53,001 bases of DNA, from assembly GCF_003014715.1 (NCBI RefSeq), contig NZ_PYAV01000016.1, positions 1 through 53,001 of the forward strand, given 5' to 3'. A program made the position numbers and the translations under genes. Of the stretch, positions 8,130-16,004 are shown piece by piece. Positions within the stretch are counted from its first letter, which is position 1. Each line of letters opens with the position of its first letter. This DNA is from Salsuginibacillus halophilus (GTDB lineage Bacteria > Bacillota > Bacilli > Bacillales > Marinococcaceae). The notes beneath the pieces are model-generated. The model did not search any database. It saw only the letters and a list, made by a program, of their open reading frames with translations, and was not told where the DNA came from.

Positions 8130-8924
8130 GTATAAACAAACTTTTAAAAAAAGCGAAGGTGTCGCCGCCGATGTTTGTCAGCCTTGCATTATTTGATGAT
8201 CATTCATGTAGAGATCCTTTTTATCAAGTAATATCTACATGAATGAATTCCATCACTTGTCATAAGAGAATAAAATTGAACAATGAACGTAACCAACACT
8301 ACCGACGGACGCTTTCCCGAGGGCTTGCCTTCAGCTAACTTGTTCGAATATAAATCATTCGAACAAGTGGATCTTCAGGCTGCGCTTGATCCTCTGGGAG
8401 TCGCCGTCTTTCGTTTCGGTTACTCTTAAATTTTGCGGATCATCAATCATTTCCAATGTCCGTTTTAAAGCTCTGAAGCACCATTATAAAATTGATTCAG
8501 GTGAAATCTCAAAAACTGTTAATGCTTTTAACAAAGGCAGGGTGTTGATGACTGTAATGCGTCCATATCGGAAAGCGTGTCTCTTCGTGCGTGAAATGTA
8601 TTAGGTTGTAACCATACTTCATGATGTTTTGTATTTACGCACAGCTCTCTTAGACACCACTAGGACACTAGGAATAGCAGCAGCCGGCCCCCTCCTTCAA
8701 TGAGCAGTTTTTTCACGTGCAAGCTAATACGTTATCCGGTGACAAAGCAGACACGACAAAATCAAGCGTAAGTGCTGATTGAGTCGATGTCGCACTTGTG
8801 CGATTGGTGCAAGCGAGTAGATTTCCTGTGCTTATCATATCTAATATGTCTTATGAAATAGTGCTCGGAGCTCGGGGGCAGTAAGCTGGGCGTGGAATTT
8901 TAGATTTTGTACTTTGTCGACAGT
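8130..8924 (-). mobile_element. Terminator-nested repeat element, copy 2 (rearranged, about 795 bp)
   Basis: The left terminus (GTATAAACAAACT at 8130-8142) and the following 80 bases match the right end of the other copies in reverse complement. The right terminus (ACTTTGTCGACAGT at 8911-8924) matches the left end of copy 3 in reverse complement. The core (8284-8440 and 8740-8820), however, is in forward orientation, including the hairpin at 8338-8368. The copy is therefore chimeric: either its core has been inverted or one element has inserted into another. No credible gene lies in the 948-bp gap between 8087 and 9036; the 72-codon ORF at 8386 is inside the repeat. Confidence 0.65.
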
Positions 8925-9035
8925 TTGAAAGCTGCAGGGGGGGTTCAATGATGATAAATTAAAGGTTGGGTAGGTGCTTCTTGCCTTTTCCAGTGCTGCC
9001 AAGGATAATAAGAAAGAAAAGGTGGAGGTGAGTGT

Positions 9036-9515
9036 ATGGAATGGCTTTGGTTGGTGCTCGCTGTATTGTTTTACGGAGGGGCTTGGCTCGGGTTAATCTA
9101 TCCGATTGTGCCGTCCGGATTGATGTATATACTAGCTGCTTTAGCTACAGCTGGTTATTTTGGTTTCAGTGATGTCGGCATCATTTTTTATTTCGTGCAC
9201 GCGGTGCTCATCATATTGTTATTTTTGATTGATCATCTTATCAGCATTTTAGGCATTCAACGCAGCGGCGGCTCGAAATATGCTGTGTGGGGGAGTCTGG
9301 CAGGAGCCTTGATCGGTCCATTTATCATTCCCGTTTTCGGGCTTTTTGTGGGTCTTGCAGTTGGTGCTGTCGCAGGTGAATTGTTTGCGGGTACGAAGGA
9401 ATGGCAGAAAATCGGCAAAGTCGGTGCAGCATCGCTGATCGGTTTTGTTGTCGGAGTTATTGTGAAAAGCATATTGTTAATCACTGGACTTTTACATGTC
9501 TTTTTCTTTCTTTAA
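9036..9515 (+). CDS. yqgC: YqgC, DUF456 membrane protein
   Basis: A 159-residue hydrophobic protein with about five membrane segments and the Gly-rich DUF456 repeats (GSLAGALIGPF, then GLAVGAVAGELFAG). It matches B. subtilis YqgC in size, family and position upstream of sodA. Function is unknown. GGTGGAGGTGAG precedes the ATG. No obvious terminator lies between it and the tRNA promoter. Confidence 0.85.
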   Translation: MEWLWLVLAVLFYGGAWLGLIYPIVPSGLMYILAALATAGYFGFSDVGIIFYFVHAVLIILLFLIDHLISILGIQRSGGSKYAVWGSLAGALIGPFIIPVFGLFVGLAVGAVAGELFAGTKEWQKIGKVGAASLIGFVVGVIVKSILLITGLLHVFFFL

Positions 9516-9607
9516 GAATAAATTTCAAATTAAATCTTGCGTGAGTATTTTTCATGTGCTATATTTTATTGTGTCGGTTTTAGTGACTGAACAGATAAGT
9601 AGCGGTA

Positions 9608-9636
9608 TTGACAGCTTGCTTGTCTGTTGATAGGAT
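9608..9636 (+). promoter_or_regulatory. Sigma-A promoter of the tRNA operon
   Basis: TTGACA, a 17-base spacer and TAGGAT lie about 20 bases upstream of the first tRNA. The -35 is perfect, as expected for a strong stable-RNA promoter. Confidence 0.85.
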
Positions 9637-9656
9637 AAACATTCGACAAAACAAAC

Positions 9657-9733
9657 GGCGGCGTAGCTCAGCTGGCTAGAGCGTACGGTTCATACCCGTA
9701 AGGTCGGGAGTTCGAGTCTCTCCGCCGCTACCA
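9657..9733 (+). tRNA. tRNA-Met (CAT), elongator
   Basis: A complete 77-nt cloverleaf with encoded CCA. The acceptor stem GGCGGCG pairs with CGCCGCT and the anticodon loop is TTCATAC. The paired first base excludes initiator tRNA, which has an unpaired C1. It is the first gene of a four-tRNA operon. Confidence 0.92.
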
Positions 9734-9740
9734 AACATAT

Positions 9741-9817
9741 GGCGGTTGTGGCGAAGTGGTTAACGCACCGGATTGTGGCTCCGGCATTCGTGGGTTCGAA
9801 CCCCATCAACCGCCCCA
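9741..9817 (+). tRNA. tRNA-His (GTG)
   Basis: The anticodon is GTG. The extra 5' G (position -1) opposite C73, diagnostic for tRNA-His, is encoded. CCA is encoded. Confidence 0.94.
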
Positions 9818-9826
9818 TGTGATTTT

Positions 9827-9902
9827 GGACCCTTAGCTCAGTGGTCAGAGCAGACGGCTCATAACCGTCCGGTCGTAGGTTCGAGTCCTACAGGGTCCAC
9901 CA
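9827..9902 (+). tRNA. tRNA with CAT anticodon, probably tRNA-Ile2 (lysidine-modified)
   Basis: The acceptor stem is GGACCCT/AGGGTCC and the anticodon loop is CTCATAA. The body and loop match the Bacillus tRNA-Ile2 type, whose C34 is changed to lysidine by TilS so that it reads AUA, rather than elongator tRNA-Met, which is present at 9657. CCA is encoded. Confidence 0.85.
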
Positions 9903-9916
9903 AAAAAAGTCCATAT

Positions 9917-10009
9917 GGAGGAATACCCAAGTCCGGCTGAAGGGGACGGTCTCGAAAACCGTTAGGGGCTTCACGGCCCGCGTGGGTTCGAATCCCACTT
10001 CCTCCGCCA
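9917..10009 (+). tRNA. tRNA-Ser (CGA)
   Basis: A 93-nt class II tRNA with a long variable arm, anticodon loop CTCGAAA (anticodon CGA) and encoded CCA. Last gene of the tRNA operon. Confidence 0.92.
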
Positions 10010-10088
10010 TTACTTATATAATGATATTTCCGCTGGTGATAAGCAATGACGAGATATGAGGCATAAATAAAATAAACGCGAAATTATC

Positions 10089-10118
10089 AACCCTCCATGA
10101 TATAAAGGAGGGTTTTTT
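10089..10118 (+). terminator. Terminator of the tRNA operon
   Basis: Hairpin AACCCTCC...GGAGGGTT followed by TTTT. The remaining gap to sodA (to 10428) holds only a doubtful 77-codon GTG ORF and no other recognisable signal. Confidence 0.85.
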
Positions 10119-10428
10119 AGTGTCTGATAAATGCAATTTATCTCTTGGGCACATGCGTTATTTTACGATGTTTAACGATACGGTTGGAAGTGCGCTGAAA
10201 TTAATGATTCCTGCCGTGCTTCTACGTTTAAACCTGCACATAGGTGGGTATAGTTTCAATGGTTCATCTAGTATGGACAGTTTATTTTTGTTGAAAAGTA
10301 TTCTGCACTTTGGTAGGCTCAGTTTTGCAGGTGTTTCCGCGAAAGAAGTGTGAGCGGCATTTGCATGCATAACTTCAAGACATCGCAGCTGAGACGAAAC
10401 TACTCAATTTTTTAAGGAGGAGATTCAC

Positions 10429-11043
10429 ATGGCAAATCATCAACTCCCGGAACTGCCGTACGACTTTAACGCATTGGAACCTCATATCGATGAGGAAACA
10501 ATGAAGATTCACCACGGCAAACACCATAACACGTACGTAACAAAGCTGAATGCAGCACTTGAAGGACATGACGAACTAGCTGCAAAATCCGTTGAAGATC
10601 TTATTAAAGATCTCGACAGCGTACCGGAGAACATCCGCACAGCTGTACGGAACAACGGTGGCGGTCATGCCAACCATAAACTGTTCTGGACGATCCTCAG
10701 CCCAAATGGCGGCGGTGAACCAACCGGCGATATCGGCGATGCGATCAAGAGCAACTGGGGCAGTTATGAAGCATTTAAAGAAGAATTCAAAAACACAGCA
10801 CTTGGCCGCTTCGGCTCCGGCTGGGCTTGGCTTGTCGTAAATGAAAACGGTGGAGTGGAGATTCAGGATACGCTGAACCAGGACTCCCCGTTGATGGAAG
10901 GCAAAACGCCAATCCTCGGTGTTGATGTGTGGGAGCACGCATACTACTTGAAATATCAAAACCGTCGTCCTGACTATGTTGATGCGTTCTTTGAACTAAT
11001 CAACTGGGACGAAGTTAACCAGCGCTTCAAAGCAGCAAAGTAA
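10429..11043 (+). CDS. sodA: Superoxide dismutase (Mn/Fe type)
   Basis: A 204-residue cytosolic SodA converting superoxide to oxygen and hydrogen peroxide. Metal ligands are visible: His28 in IHHGKHH, the second His in GGGHANH (about 82), and Asp166 and His170 in DVWEHAYY. The full family length is present. AAGGAGGAG precedes the ATG at good spacing. It is flanked by yqgC and a class B PBP gene as in B. subtilis and has its own terminator. Residue patterns favour manganese, but Mn and Fe forms are hard to tell apart by eye. Confidence 0.97.
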   Translation: MANHQLPELPYDFNALEPHIDEETMKIHHGKHHNTYVTKLNAALEGHDELAAKSVEDLIKDLDSVPENIRTAVRNNGGGHANHKLFWTILSPNGGGEPTGDIGDAIKSNWGSYEAFKEEFKNTALGRFGSGWAWLVVNENGGVEIQDTLNQDSPLMEGKTPILGVDVWEHAYYLKYQNRRPDYVDAFFELINWDEVNQRFKAAK

Positions 11044-11061
11044 TTAAGAAGTTTTTAATAA

Positions 11062-11090
11062 AACCGCTCCTTTTCTAGGGGCGGTTTTTT
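11062..11090 (+). terminator. Terminator of sodA
   Basis: Hairpin ACCGCTCC-TTTTCTA-GGGGCGGT followed by TTTT. Confidence 0.85.
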
Positions 11091-11214
11091 GTATGCCATG
11101 ACTTCAGACATGTGCAGAACGGCCGGGCAGTGTGCTAAACTATGAAAGAATAAAAGTAAACGCGTAATATTTAAAAACATGAGCACTTACGGTAACGAAC
11201 ATAAGGAGGAGGCT

Positions 11215-13320
11215 ATGGCACAAAAGAAACGTAAATCGCGCCTGCCGCTTCGGTTAAATCTGCTGTTTTTCATCATATTTTTATTATTTTCTGTGATTAT
11301 TCTCCGGCTAGGTTATATCCAAATTGTTGAAGGGGAAAGTTTTCAGGAAGAATTAGAGCAGAGCACCCAGGCGACAGCACAAATTGATGCGCCACGCGGT
11401 TTAATGTATGATCGACACGGCAATGTCGTTGTAAATAATGAATTGGATTTGTCCTTAACATACACAAACACCCCGGGTAATGAGGAAGAACGTCTTGAAG
11501 TAGCAGAACGTTTGTCTGAATACATCGATATGGATATTGAAAGGGATGACCTCCGTGAGCGGGAAATGCAGGATTACTGGCTGCAGACCCGTGAGGAAGA
11601 ACGGGAATCTCTCTTGTCGGATGAAGAAATTGAAGCGAATCAAGGTGAGGACGGAGAACTTTATGAGCTTGAGCTTGAGCGAATCACTGATGCAGAGCTA
11701 GCTGACATAGAGGAAGATGAACTAAACACTGTAGCGATCTGGCGGGAAATGCTGAGTGGCTACAATCATGAGCCGCATCGATTGAAGCGTGGTCTTGAAG
11801 AAGAAGAAGCACATGCCATCAGTGAGCAGATGGAGCAGTTCCCAAATGTAGATATTATGACAGATGCTTCTCGCAGTTACCCGTATGGTGAAAGCTTTCC
11901 AAACTTATTTGGAAGTACCGGTTCAATCCCTAGCGAGTCGCTGGATGAATATTTAGCCCGCGGCTATGAGCGTTCTGATATCATCGGTACAACATTTTTG
12001 GAATATCAATATGAAAACGCCCTGCGCGGGGAAAAAGGGGTGCGTGAAGTCAACCGCAGCGGTGGTGAAGAAACGGTAATTGAAGATCCGGGGTCGCGCG
12101 GGGATGATCTCATCCTTACCATTGATATGGCACTGCAGCAGGAAATTGAAGCGAGCATCGAGCAGGAAGTTAGTGCTTCCCCAGGGGCGTTCATTACAGA
12201 TCCAGAAGCTTATGTCGTGATGATGGAGCCGTCAACTGGTGATGTTTTAGCTATGGCCGGCTATGACAATCAGCTCGGTGTCATGATGCGTTCCTATGAA
12301 ATGGGTTCAACTGTTAAGGCAGCCACAGTTCTTGCTGGCTTTGATGCAGGGGTGGTGCAGCCGGGTAGTGTCATTAATGATCAGCCGATTGACCTTCCGG
12401 GTGCACCGACGTTAAGTTCTTGGCGTAATTTTGGTCCGATTAATGACTTAAAAGCTTTAGAAGTATCCTCAAACATTTATATGGCTGAAATTGCGATGCG
12501 CATTGCCGGTTATGATGGGCAGAGCTTCCCGACGGCGCAAACTGCCCGCGGGTTTCAAACATTGCGCAACTACTATGCAGAGTTTGGGCTTGGTGTGCCG
12601 ACACATGTTGATCTTCCGCAGGAGACAACCGGTTTCACAAGTGAATCCACCAATCCAGGTAACTTACTGGACTTAAGCTTCGGTCAGTATGATAACTATA
12701 CACCGCTTCAGCTGGCGCAGTACATTTCAACAATTGCAAATGATGGGTACCGGATGGAGCCGCGGCTTGTGAGAGAAATTCGGGAGCCAGACCCTGATGC
12801 CGGGGCATTTGGCGCTGTGAAAAAACAATTTGAGCCAAACCCATTAAACCGCATTTCGGCCACGGATAACCATATCGATCGTGTGCAGGAAGGTCTCCGG
12901 CGCGTCGTAGAAGGTCCAGAAGGCACGGCTGCAGATGACTTTGAAGGTGTGGATTATGCACCAGCAGCTAAAACAGGTACCGCAGAGATTGTTGCAGATG
13001 GTATTGAAGGGGTGAACCAGGCACTCGTTGGTTACGCACCGCACGATGATCCAGAAGTTGCATTTGCAGTAATTGTGCCGAATGTGCACGGTGAAGATAG
13101 TGGGGGTCAGTCTGGTGTGGCAAATAATATTGCCCGAAGTGCGCTTGACTCGTACTTTGAAGTGCAGGACGACCGCCCGGATCCAGATGAAGCAGATGAA
13201 GGAACAACCATGGAAGAGTACCAAGAAGGTGAAGATTTAGAAGATGTTGAAGAAGAGATGGAAGAAGGCGCAGAGGACGAGATGCTCGAAGAAGGTCCAT
13301 CGATGCTGCCTGATGATTAA
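11215..13320 (+). CDS. pbpA: Class B penicillin-binding protein (PbpA/PBP2A-like transpeptidase)
   Basis: A 701-residue cell-wall transpeptidase. There is a short basic N-terminus, one membrane anchor (about residues 12-34), a PBP dimerisation domain with an unusually acidic insert (about 90-200), and a transpeptidase domain with STVK (catalytic Ser365), SSN (418-420) and KTG (586-588). The C-terminal 45 residues are mostly Glu and Asp. The start at 11215 is preferred over the upstream ATG at 11179 because AAGGAGGA lies directly before it. B. subtilis pbpA (PBP2A, elongation of the lateral wall) occupies the same position after sodA. All catalytic motifs are intact. Confidence 0.92.
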   Translation: MAQKKRKSRLPLRLNLLFFIIFLLFSVIILRLGYIQIVEGESFQEELEQSTQATAQIDAPRGLMYDRHGNVVVNNELDLSLTYTNTPGNEEERLEVAERLSEYIDMDIERDDLREREMQDYWLQTREEERESLLSDEEIEANQGEDGELYELELERITDAELADIEEDELNTVAIWREMLSGYNHEPHRLKRGLEEEEAHAISEQMEQFPNVDIMTDASRSYPYGESFPNLFGSTGSIPSESLDEYLARGYERSDIIGTTFLEYQYENALRGEKGVREVNRSGGEETVIEDPGSRGDDLILTIDMALQQEIEASIEQEVSASPGAFITDPEAYVVMMEPSTGDVLAMAGYDNQLGVMMRSYEMGSTVKAATVLAGFDAGVVQPGSVINDQPIDLPGAPTLSSWRNFGPINDLKALEVSSNIYMAEIAMRIAGYDGQSFPTAQTARGFQTLRNYYAEFGLGVPTHVDLPQETTGFTSESTNPGNLLDLSFGQYDNYTPLQLAQYISTIANDGYRMEPRLVREIREPDPDAGAFGAVKKQFEPNPLNRISATDNHIDRVQEGLRRVVEGPEGTAADDFEGVDYAPAAKTGTAEIVADGIEGVNQALVGYAPHDDPEVAFAVIVPNVHGEDSGGQSGVANNIARSALDSYFEVQDDRPDPDEADEGTTMEEYQEGEDLEDVEEEMEEGAEDEMLEEGPSMLPDD

Positions 13321-13323
13321 AAA

Positions 13324-13360
13324 GTTGAAGCTGCCTCAACGAGGCAGCTTCAACTTTTTT
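13324..13360 (+). terminator. Bidirectional terminator pbpA/yqzC
   Basis: A 14-bp perfect stem (GTTGAAGCTGCCTC/GAGGCAGCTTCAAC) with a three-base loop, an A-run before and a T-run after. Unoccupied by any repeat element. Confidence 0.9.
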
Positions 13361-13367
13361 GGTTACA

Positions 13368-13865
13368 TCAGCGGGAGATATGTTGAATAATTTCTTCTTC
13401 TTCCATTTCGCTCTCGAGTTCGAACGTACCGGTTTGAATGCTTTCAGCTGTTCCGGCTTCGTATAACCGTGATTCAAAACGACTTGCATCTTCAATGATG
13501 TTTGCGCTCTCGAGCCGGCTGGCTACTTCGTTTGAGGTCATACCATCTTCAACTGTTAAATGGTATTTGTAAATGGGGTCATTTTCTGTTTCGGTTTCGC
13601 TGTTTGCTTCTTCCTCTGCTTCATCATCACCTTCAGCTTCATCACTTTCTTGGGTGTAAGCTTCCTGGAGCATGGCGTTAATGTCTTCATCGCTCATAAC
13701 TTCATAACCTTCCACTTCAAGCACCTGTCTTGCTTCATCTTGAGTTACAGCAGATTCTTCTGCTTCAGACGCCGTAAGCGAAGGTTCAAGAAAAGTTTGG
13801 GCGGCAAGCAACAGCATCGCGCTGACAAACAGGCCGGCTGCAGCCCCGCGGAGCCAGTTATGCAT
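13368..13865 (-). CDS. yqzC: YqzC-like membrane-anchored protein with MltG-type LysM-like domain
   Basis: The 165-residue protein has an N-terminal membrane anchor (about residues 5-25), a long acidic linker (about 35-95) and a C-terminal segment starting YHLTVEDGMTSNEVASRLE that resembles the LysM-like subdomain of MltG/YceG endolytic transglycosylases. The catalytic domain of MltG is absent, so binding rather than cleavage of peptidoglycan is inferred. AAGGAGG lies 7 bases before the ATG. Gene order with the next gene matches yqzC-yqzD of B. subtilis. Confidence 0.65.
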   Translation of the reverse strand: MHNWLRGAAAGLFVSAMLLLAAQTFLEPSLTASEAEESAVTQDEARQVLEVEGYEVMSDEDINAMLQEAYTQESDEAEGDDEAEEEANSETETENDPIYKYHLTVEDGMTSNEVASRLESANIIEDASRFESRLYEAGTAESIQTGTFELESEMEEEEIIQHISR

Positions 13866-13880
13866 GAGGGTGCCTCCTTT

Positions 13881-14231
13881 CTAAGCGAGCCGGCTGAGAA
13901 TGTTTTGGACTTCGCTTTCTGTCAGTTTCATTTCCCGGGCAATTGCCGGTATGGCGTAGCCGGACCGATACATTGCACCGGCTTCTTCAAAAAGTTCTGC
14001 TTGTCCGGTACTTTGTGCTTTTGCGTAGTCAGGCTGGGGGTCAAGTGTACCTCCGAGTAGTTCTTCCTCGAGGACTTGTACTTTCTTTTTCAATTGATAC
14101 ATTTCACCCATGAGTGATAAATTCATTTGTTCAAGCTGCTGTTTTTCTTCACGCTCTTTTTTGGCAGGTATAAATGATAGCAAAAATAATAAAGCTGCCA
14201 CTGCAATCAGGCTGGTTATGAGCCAAAGCAT
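13881..14231 (-). CDS. yqzD: YqzD-like membrane-anchored coiled-coil protein
   Basis: A 116-residue protein with an N-terminal membrane segment (about residues 3-22), a coiled coil (about 28-65, rich in K/E/Q/L) and a C-terminal helix-turn-helix-like tail ending NILSRLA. The start is the ATG at 14231; the GTG at 14240 overlaps the GGAGG ribosome binding site. It is the first gene of a two-gene operon with yqzC. Function is unknown. The tail resembles small DUF6115-type domains, but I could not confirm this. Confidence 0.6.
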   Translation of the reverse strand: MLWLITSLIAVAALLFLLSFIPAKKEREEKQQLEQMNLSLMGEMYQLKKKVQVLEEELLGGTLDPQPDYAKAQSTGQAELFEEAGAMYRSGYAIPAIAREMKLTESEVQNILSRLA

Positions 14232-14337
14232 GCGCTTCACCTCCTATAATTCTATTATACATACTTCATGAAGGATCGCGAAATGTTGATCAGTGTAATT
14301 TTTTTCGTAAGTTTATTTGTAATCAGACATTCAATCC

Positions 14338-14366
14338 TTGATCCTCTTCGATCACTTTGCTATCAT
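14338..14366 (+). promoter_or_regulatory. Candidate sigma-A promoter of rpmG
   Basis: TTGATC, a 17-base spacer and TATCAT, 42 bases before the rpmG start. No Zur-box-like AT-rich palindrome was noticed around it. Confidence 0.6.
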
Positions 14367-14408
14367 TAAAAAGTATGATGAAGAACGTAAGATAGGGAGG
14401 GAAACAAC

Positions 14409-14558
14409 ATGCGTGTACAAGTGACCATGGCTTGCACGGAGTCAGGCGACCGTAACTACATCACGACTAAAAACAAGCGTAAAAACCCTGAACGCATTGA
14501 GCTTCGTAAGTTCAGCCCGCGTTTGAACCGCTATACGCTACATCGCGAAACGAAGTAA
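14409..14558 (+). CDS. rpmG: 50S ribosomal protein L33 (zinc-free form)
   Basis: A 49-residue ribosomal protein recognised from [10 protein letters not shown], the basic [15 protein letters not shown] block and the HRETK end. In the zinc-binding form the motif is CxxC plus a second cysteine pair; here only one Cys remains (ACTES, then KFSPR), so zinc cannot be bound. The B. subtilis copy at this locus, as I recall, still has ACTEC and KYCPR. GGGAGGG precedes the ATG. It has its own promoter and terminator. Confidence 0.95.
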   Translation: MRVQVTMACTESGDRNYITTKNKRKNPERIELRKFSPRLNRYTLHRETK

Positions 14559-14565
14559 TCAAAAA

Positions 14566-14604
14566 AGTAACCGGCCCTTTGAAAGGGCTTAGGTTGCTTT
14601 TTTT
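14566..14604 (+). terminator. Terminator of rpmG
   Basis: An imperfect hairpin from AAGTAACC to GGTTGCTT with an inner GCCCTTT-GAAAGGGC palindrome, followed by a T-run. Confidence 0.75.
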
Positions 14605-14658
14605 ACCTTCATAGGGGATGATTAGCGGCAGAAGTGATATAAAGGGGGGGGGCATCCG

Positions 14659-15219
14659 GTGGCGACAAAAGAAATTTTGCGGTCTGATGTGAAGCGGCAG
14701 TTTCTCAACCTTTCTCGGACCGAATATCAGCTGCGCTCTAAGCAGGTACAGGCAGCATTGCTGGCTGATCCGGCATGGCAAAGGGCTGATATGATCGGTT
14801 TAACCGTATCCACCCCGCAGGAAATCGACACATATGGTCTGCTTGAAGCGGCCTGGGCGAGTGGCAAGCGGACCGCTGTACCAAAAGCAGACGCTGAACA
14901 TAAATCATTGGCCTTTTATGAAATTAAAGATTTTGACGAACTTTCACCTGCGTTTGCCGGTATTTTAGAGCCAAAAGCTTCCCGCGAAAAGTATGTGGCA
15001 GCGCAAAGATTAGAGCTTTTGGTGGTGCCCGGGTTTGTTTTTGATGCGAAGGGGTATCGTATTGGCTTTGGCGGTGGGTTTTATGATCGATTTCTTGCTG
15101 AGCACAAAATACCGTCCTGTAGTATAGGGCTTAATTTTCAATATGTTGACCGCCTTGAGCCTGAAGTGCATGATATGCCGGTGGATCAGGTGTTCATTGA
15201 AGGGAAGGAAGAACTTTGA
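14659..15219 (+). CDS. yqgN: 5-formyltetrahydrofolate cyclo-ligase (YqgN)
   Basis: A 186-residue enzyme converting 5-formyl-THF and ATP to 5,10-methenyl-THF, the salvage step of folate one-carbon metabolism. The signature is clear: VVPGFVFDAKGYRIGFGGGF followed by YDRFL, and the basic ATP-binding N-terminus (LRSDVKRQF). The start is GTG behind a G-rich ribosome binding site. It overlaps the next gene by four bases (TTGA), so the two are co-transcribed. Confidence 0.93.
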   Translation: MATKEILRSDVKRQFLNLSRTEYQLRSKQVQAALLADPAWQRADMIGLTVSTPQEIDTYGLLEAAWASGKRTAVPKADAEHKSLAFYEIKDFDELSPAFAGILEPKASREKYVAAQRLELLVVPGFVFDAKGYRIGFGGGFYDRFLAEHKIPSCSIGLNFQYVDRLEPEVHDMPVDQVFIEGKEEL

Positions 15220-15989
15220 CCGCTTTTTATATCATAGGTGTAGCCCTCCTTACGTTTGCAGCCTACAGACGGGGCTGGCTCTCATTAAGCGGCAGTATTG
15301 CTGCGATGCTGCTTGGCTCTGTTATTGCTTTCGCATTTGGCGGAGCAGGCCTGCTCTTATTAGGTGTCTTTTTCGTTCCGTCATCGCTGTTAAGTAAACT
15401 GCAGCCGGCGAGTGCGGATAAAGAAGGAAGCAAACGGACGGCAGGGCAGGTGCTTGCCAACGGGGGTGCTGCCGGCGCTGCCGCATTTGGTGCACTTTTG
15501 TTTCCTCATCCGTTCTGGCTGGCAGCTGCAGCTGGTGGACTTGCAGCGGCTTCAAGCGATACATGGGCGTCAGAAATCGGCCGGATGAAGCGGCAGATTC
15601 CTTGGCACGTCCGGGAAAGAAAACATGTTATGCCCGGACGCTCCGGTGCGGTTTCAAAGGCGGGAACACTCGGGGCTGCCTATGGTGCAGCTTTTGTTGC
15701 CATCGCTGGTTCTGCGGTAACAGAAGGCTCCGCACTACAAGCGTTTATCATCATTTTTGCCGCCGGCTTTCTTGGCCATTTTATTGATACACTCGCCGGT
15801 GCTTATGTTGAAGCTGAGTATCAATGTAAAGCGTGCGGACGTCTCGTTGATACCTCTGTTCACTGCAATCAAACAACAATGCGCGTGCGAGGCTTTGCCT
15901 TTTGCACAAACGAGGCGGTAAATACGCTCTGTACATTGAGTGGTGCAGGTTTTGCGCTTCTCGGCTTTTGGCTTTTTGACCTTGTGTAG
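15216..15989 (+). CDS. DUF92 integral membrane protein
   Basis: This 257-residue protein has about six membrane segments and the DUF92/TMEM19 motifs (GSIAAMLLGSVIAFAFGGAG, SSDTWASEIG, PGRSGAVSKAGTLGA, AGFLGHFIDTLAGA). Plant and cyanobacterial relatives include phytyl-phosphate kinase VTE6, so a polyprenyl-phosphate kinase-like activity is possible but unproven here. It has four cysteines near the C-terminus (CKACG, later HCNQ and CTNE). The start is TTG overlapping the yqgN stop. Confidence 0.82.
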   Translation: MTAFYIIGVALLTFAAYRRGWLSLSGSIAAMLLGSVIAFAFGGAGLLLLGVFFVPSSLLSKLQPASADKEGSKRTAGQVLANGGAAGAAAFGALLFPHPFWLAAAAGGLAAASSDTWASEIGRMKRQIPWHVRERKHVMPGRSGAVSKAGTLGAAYGAAFVAIAGSAVTEGSALQAFIIIFAAGFLGHFIDTLAGAYVEAEYQCKACGRLVDTSVHCNQTTMRVRGFAFCTNEAVNTLCTLSGAGFALLGFWLFDLV

Positions 15990-16004
15990 AAAGAAGGGAT
16001 CCGG

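Noticed and set aside
8386-8604. 72-codon ORF inside element 2
   Set aside because: It lies on the repeat palindrome and is not shared by other copies.
10120-10353. 77-codon GTG ORF upstream of sodA
   Set aside because: Its apparent ribosome binding site is the 3' arm of the tRNA terminator, and its composition is unlike neighbouring proteins.
12968-13495. Long antisense ORFs over pbpA and yqzC
   Set aside because: They are shadows of GC-biased codons in real genes, without ribosome binding sites.
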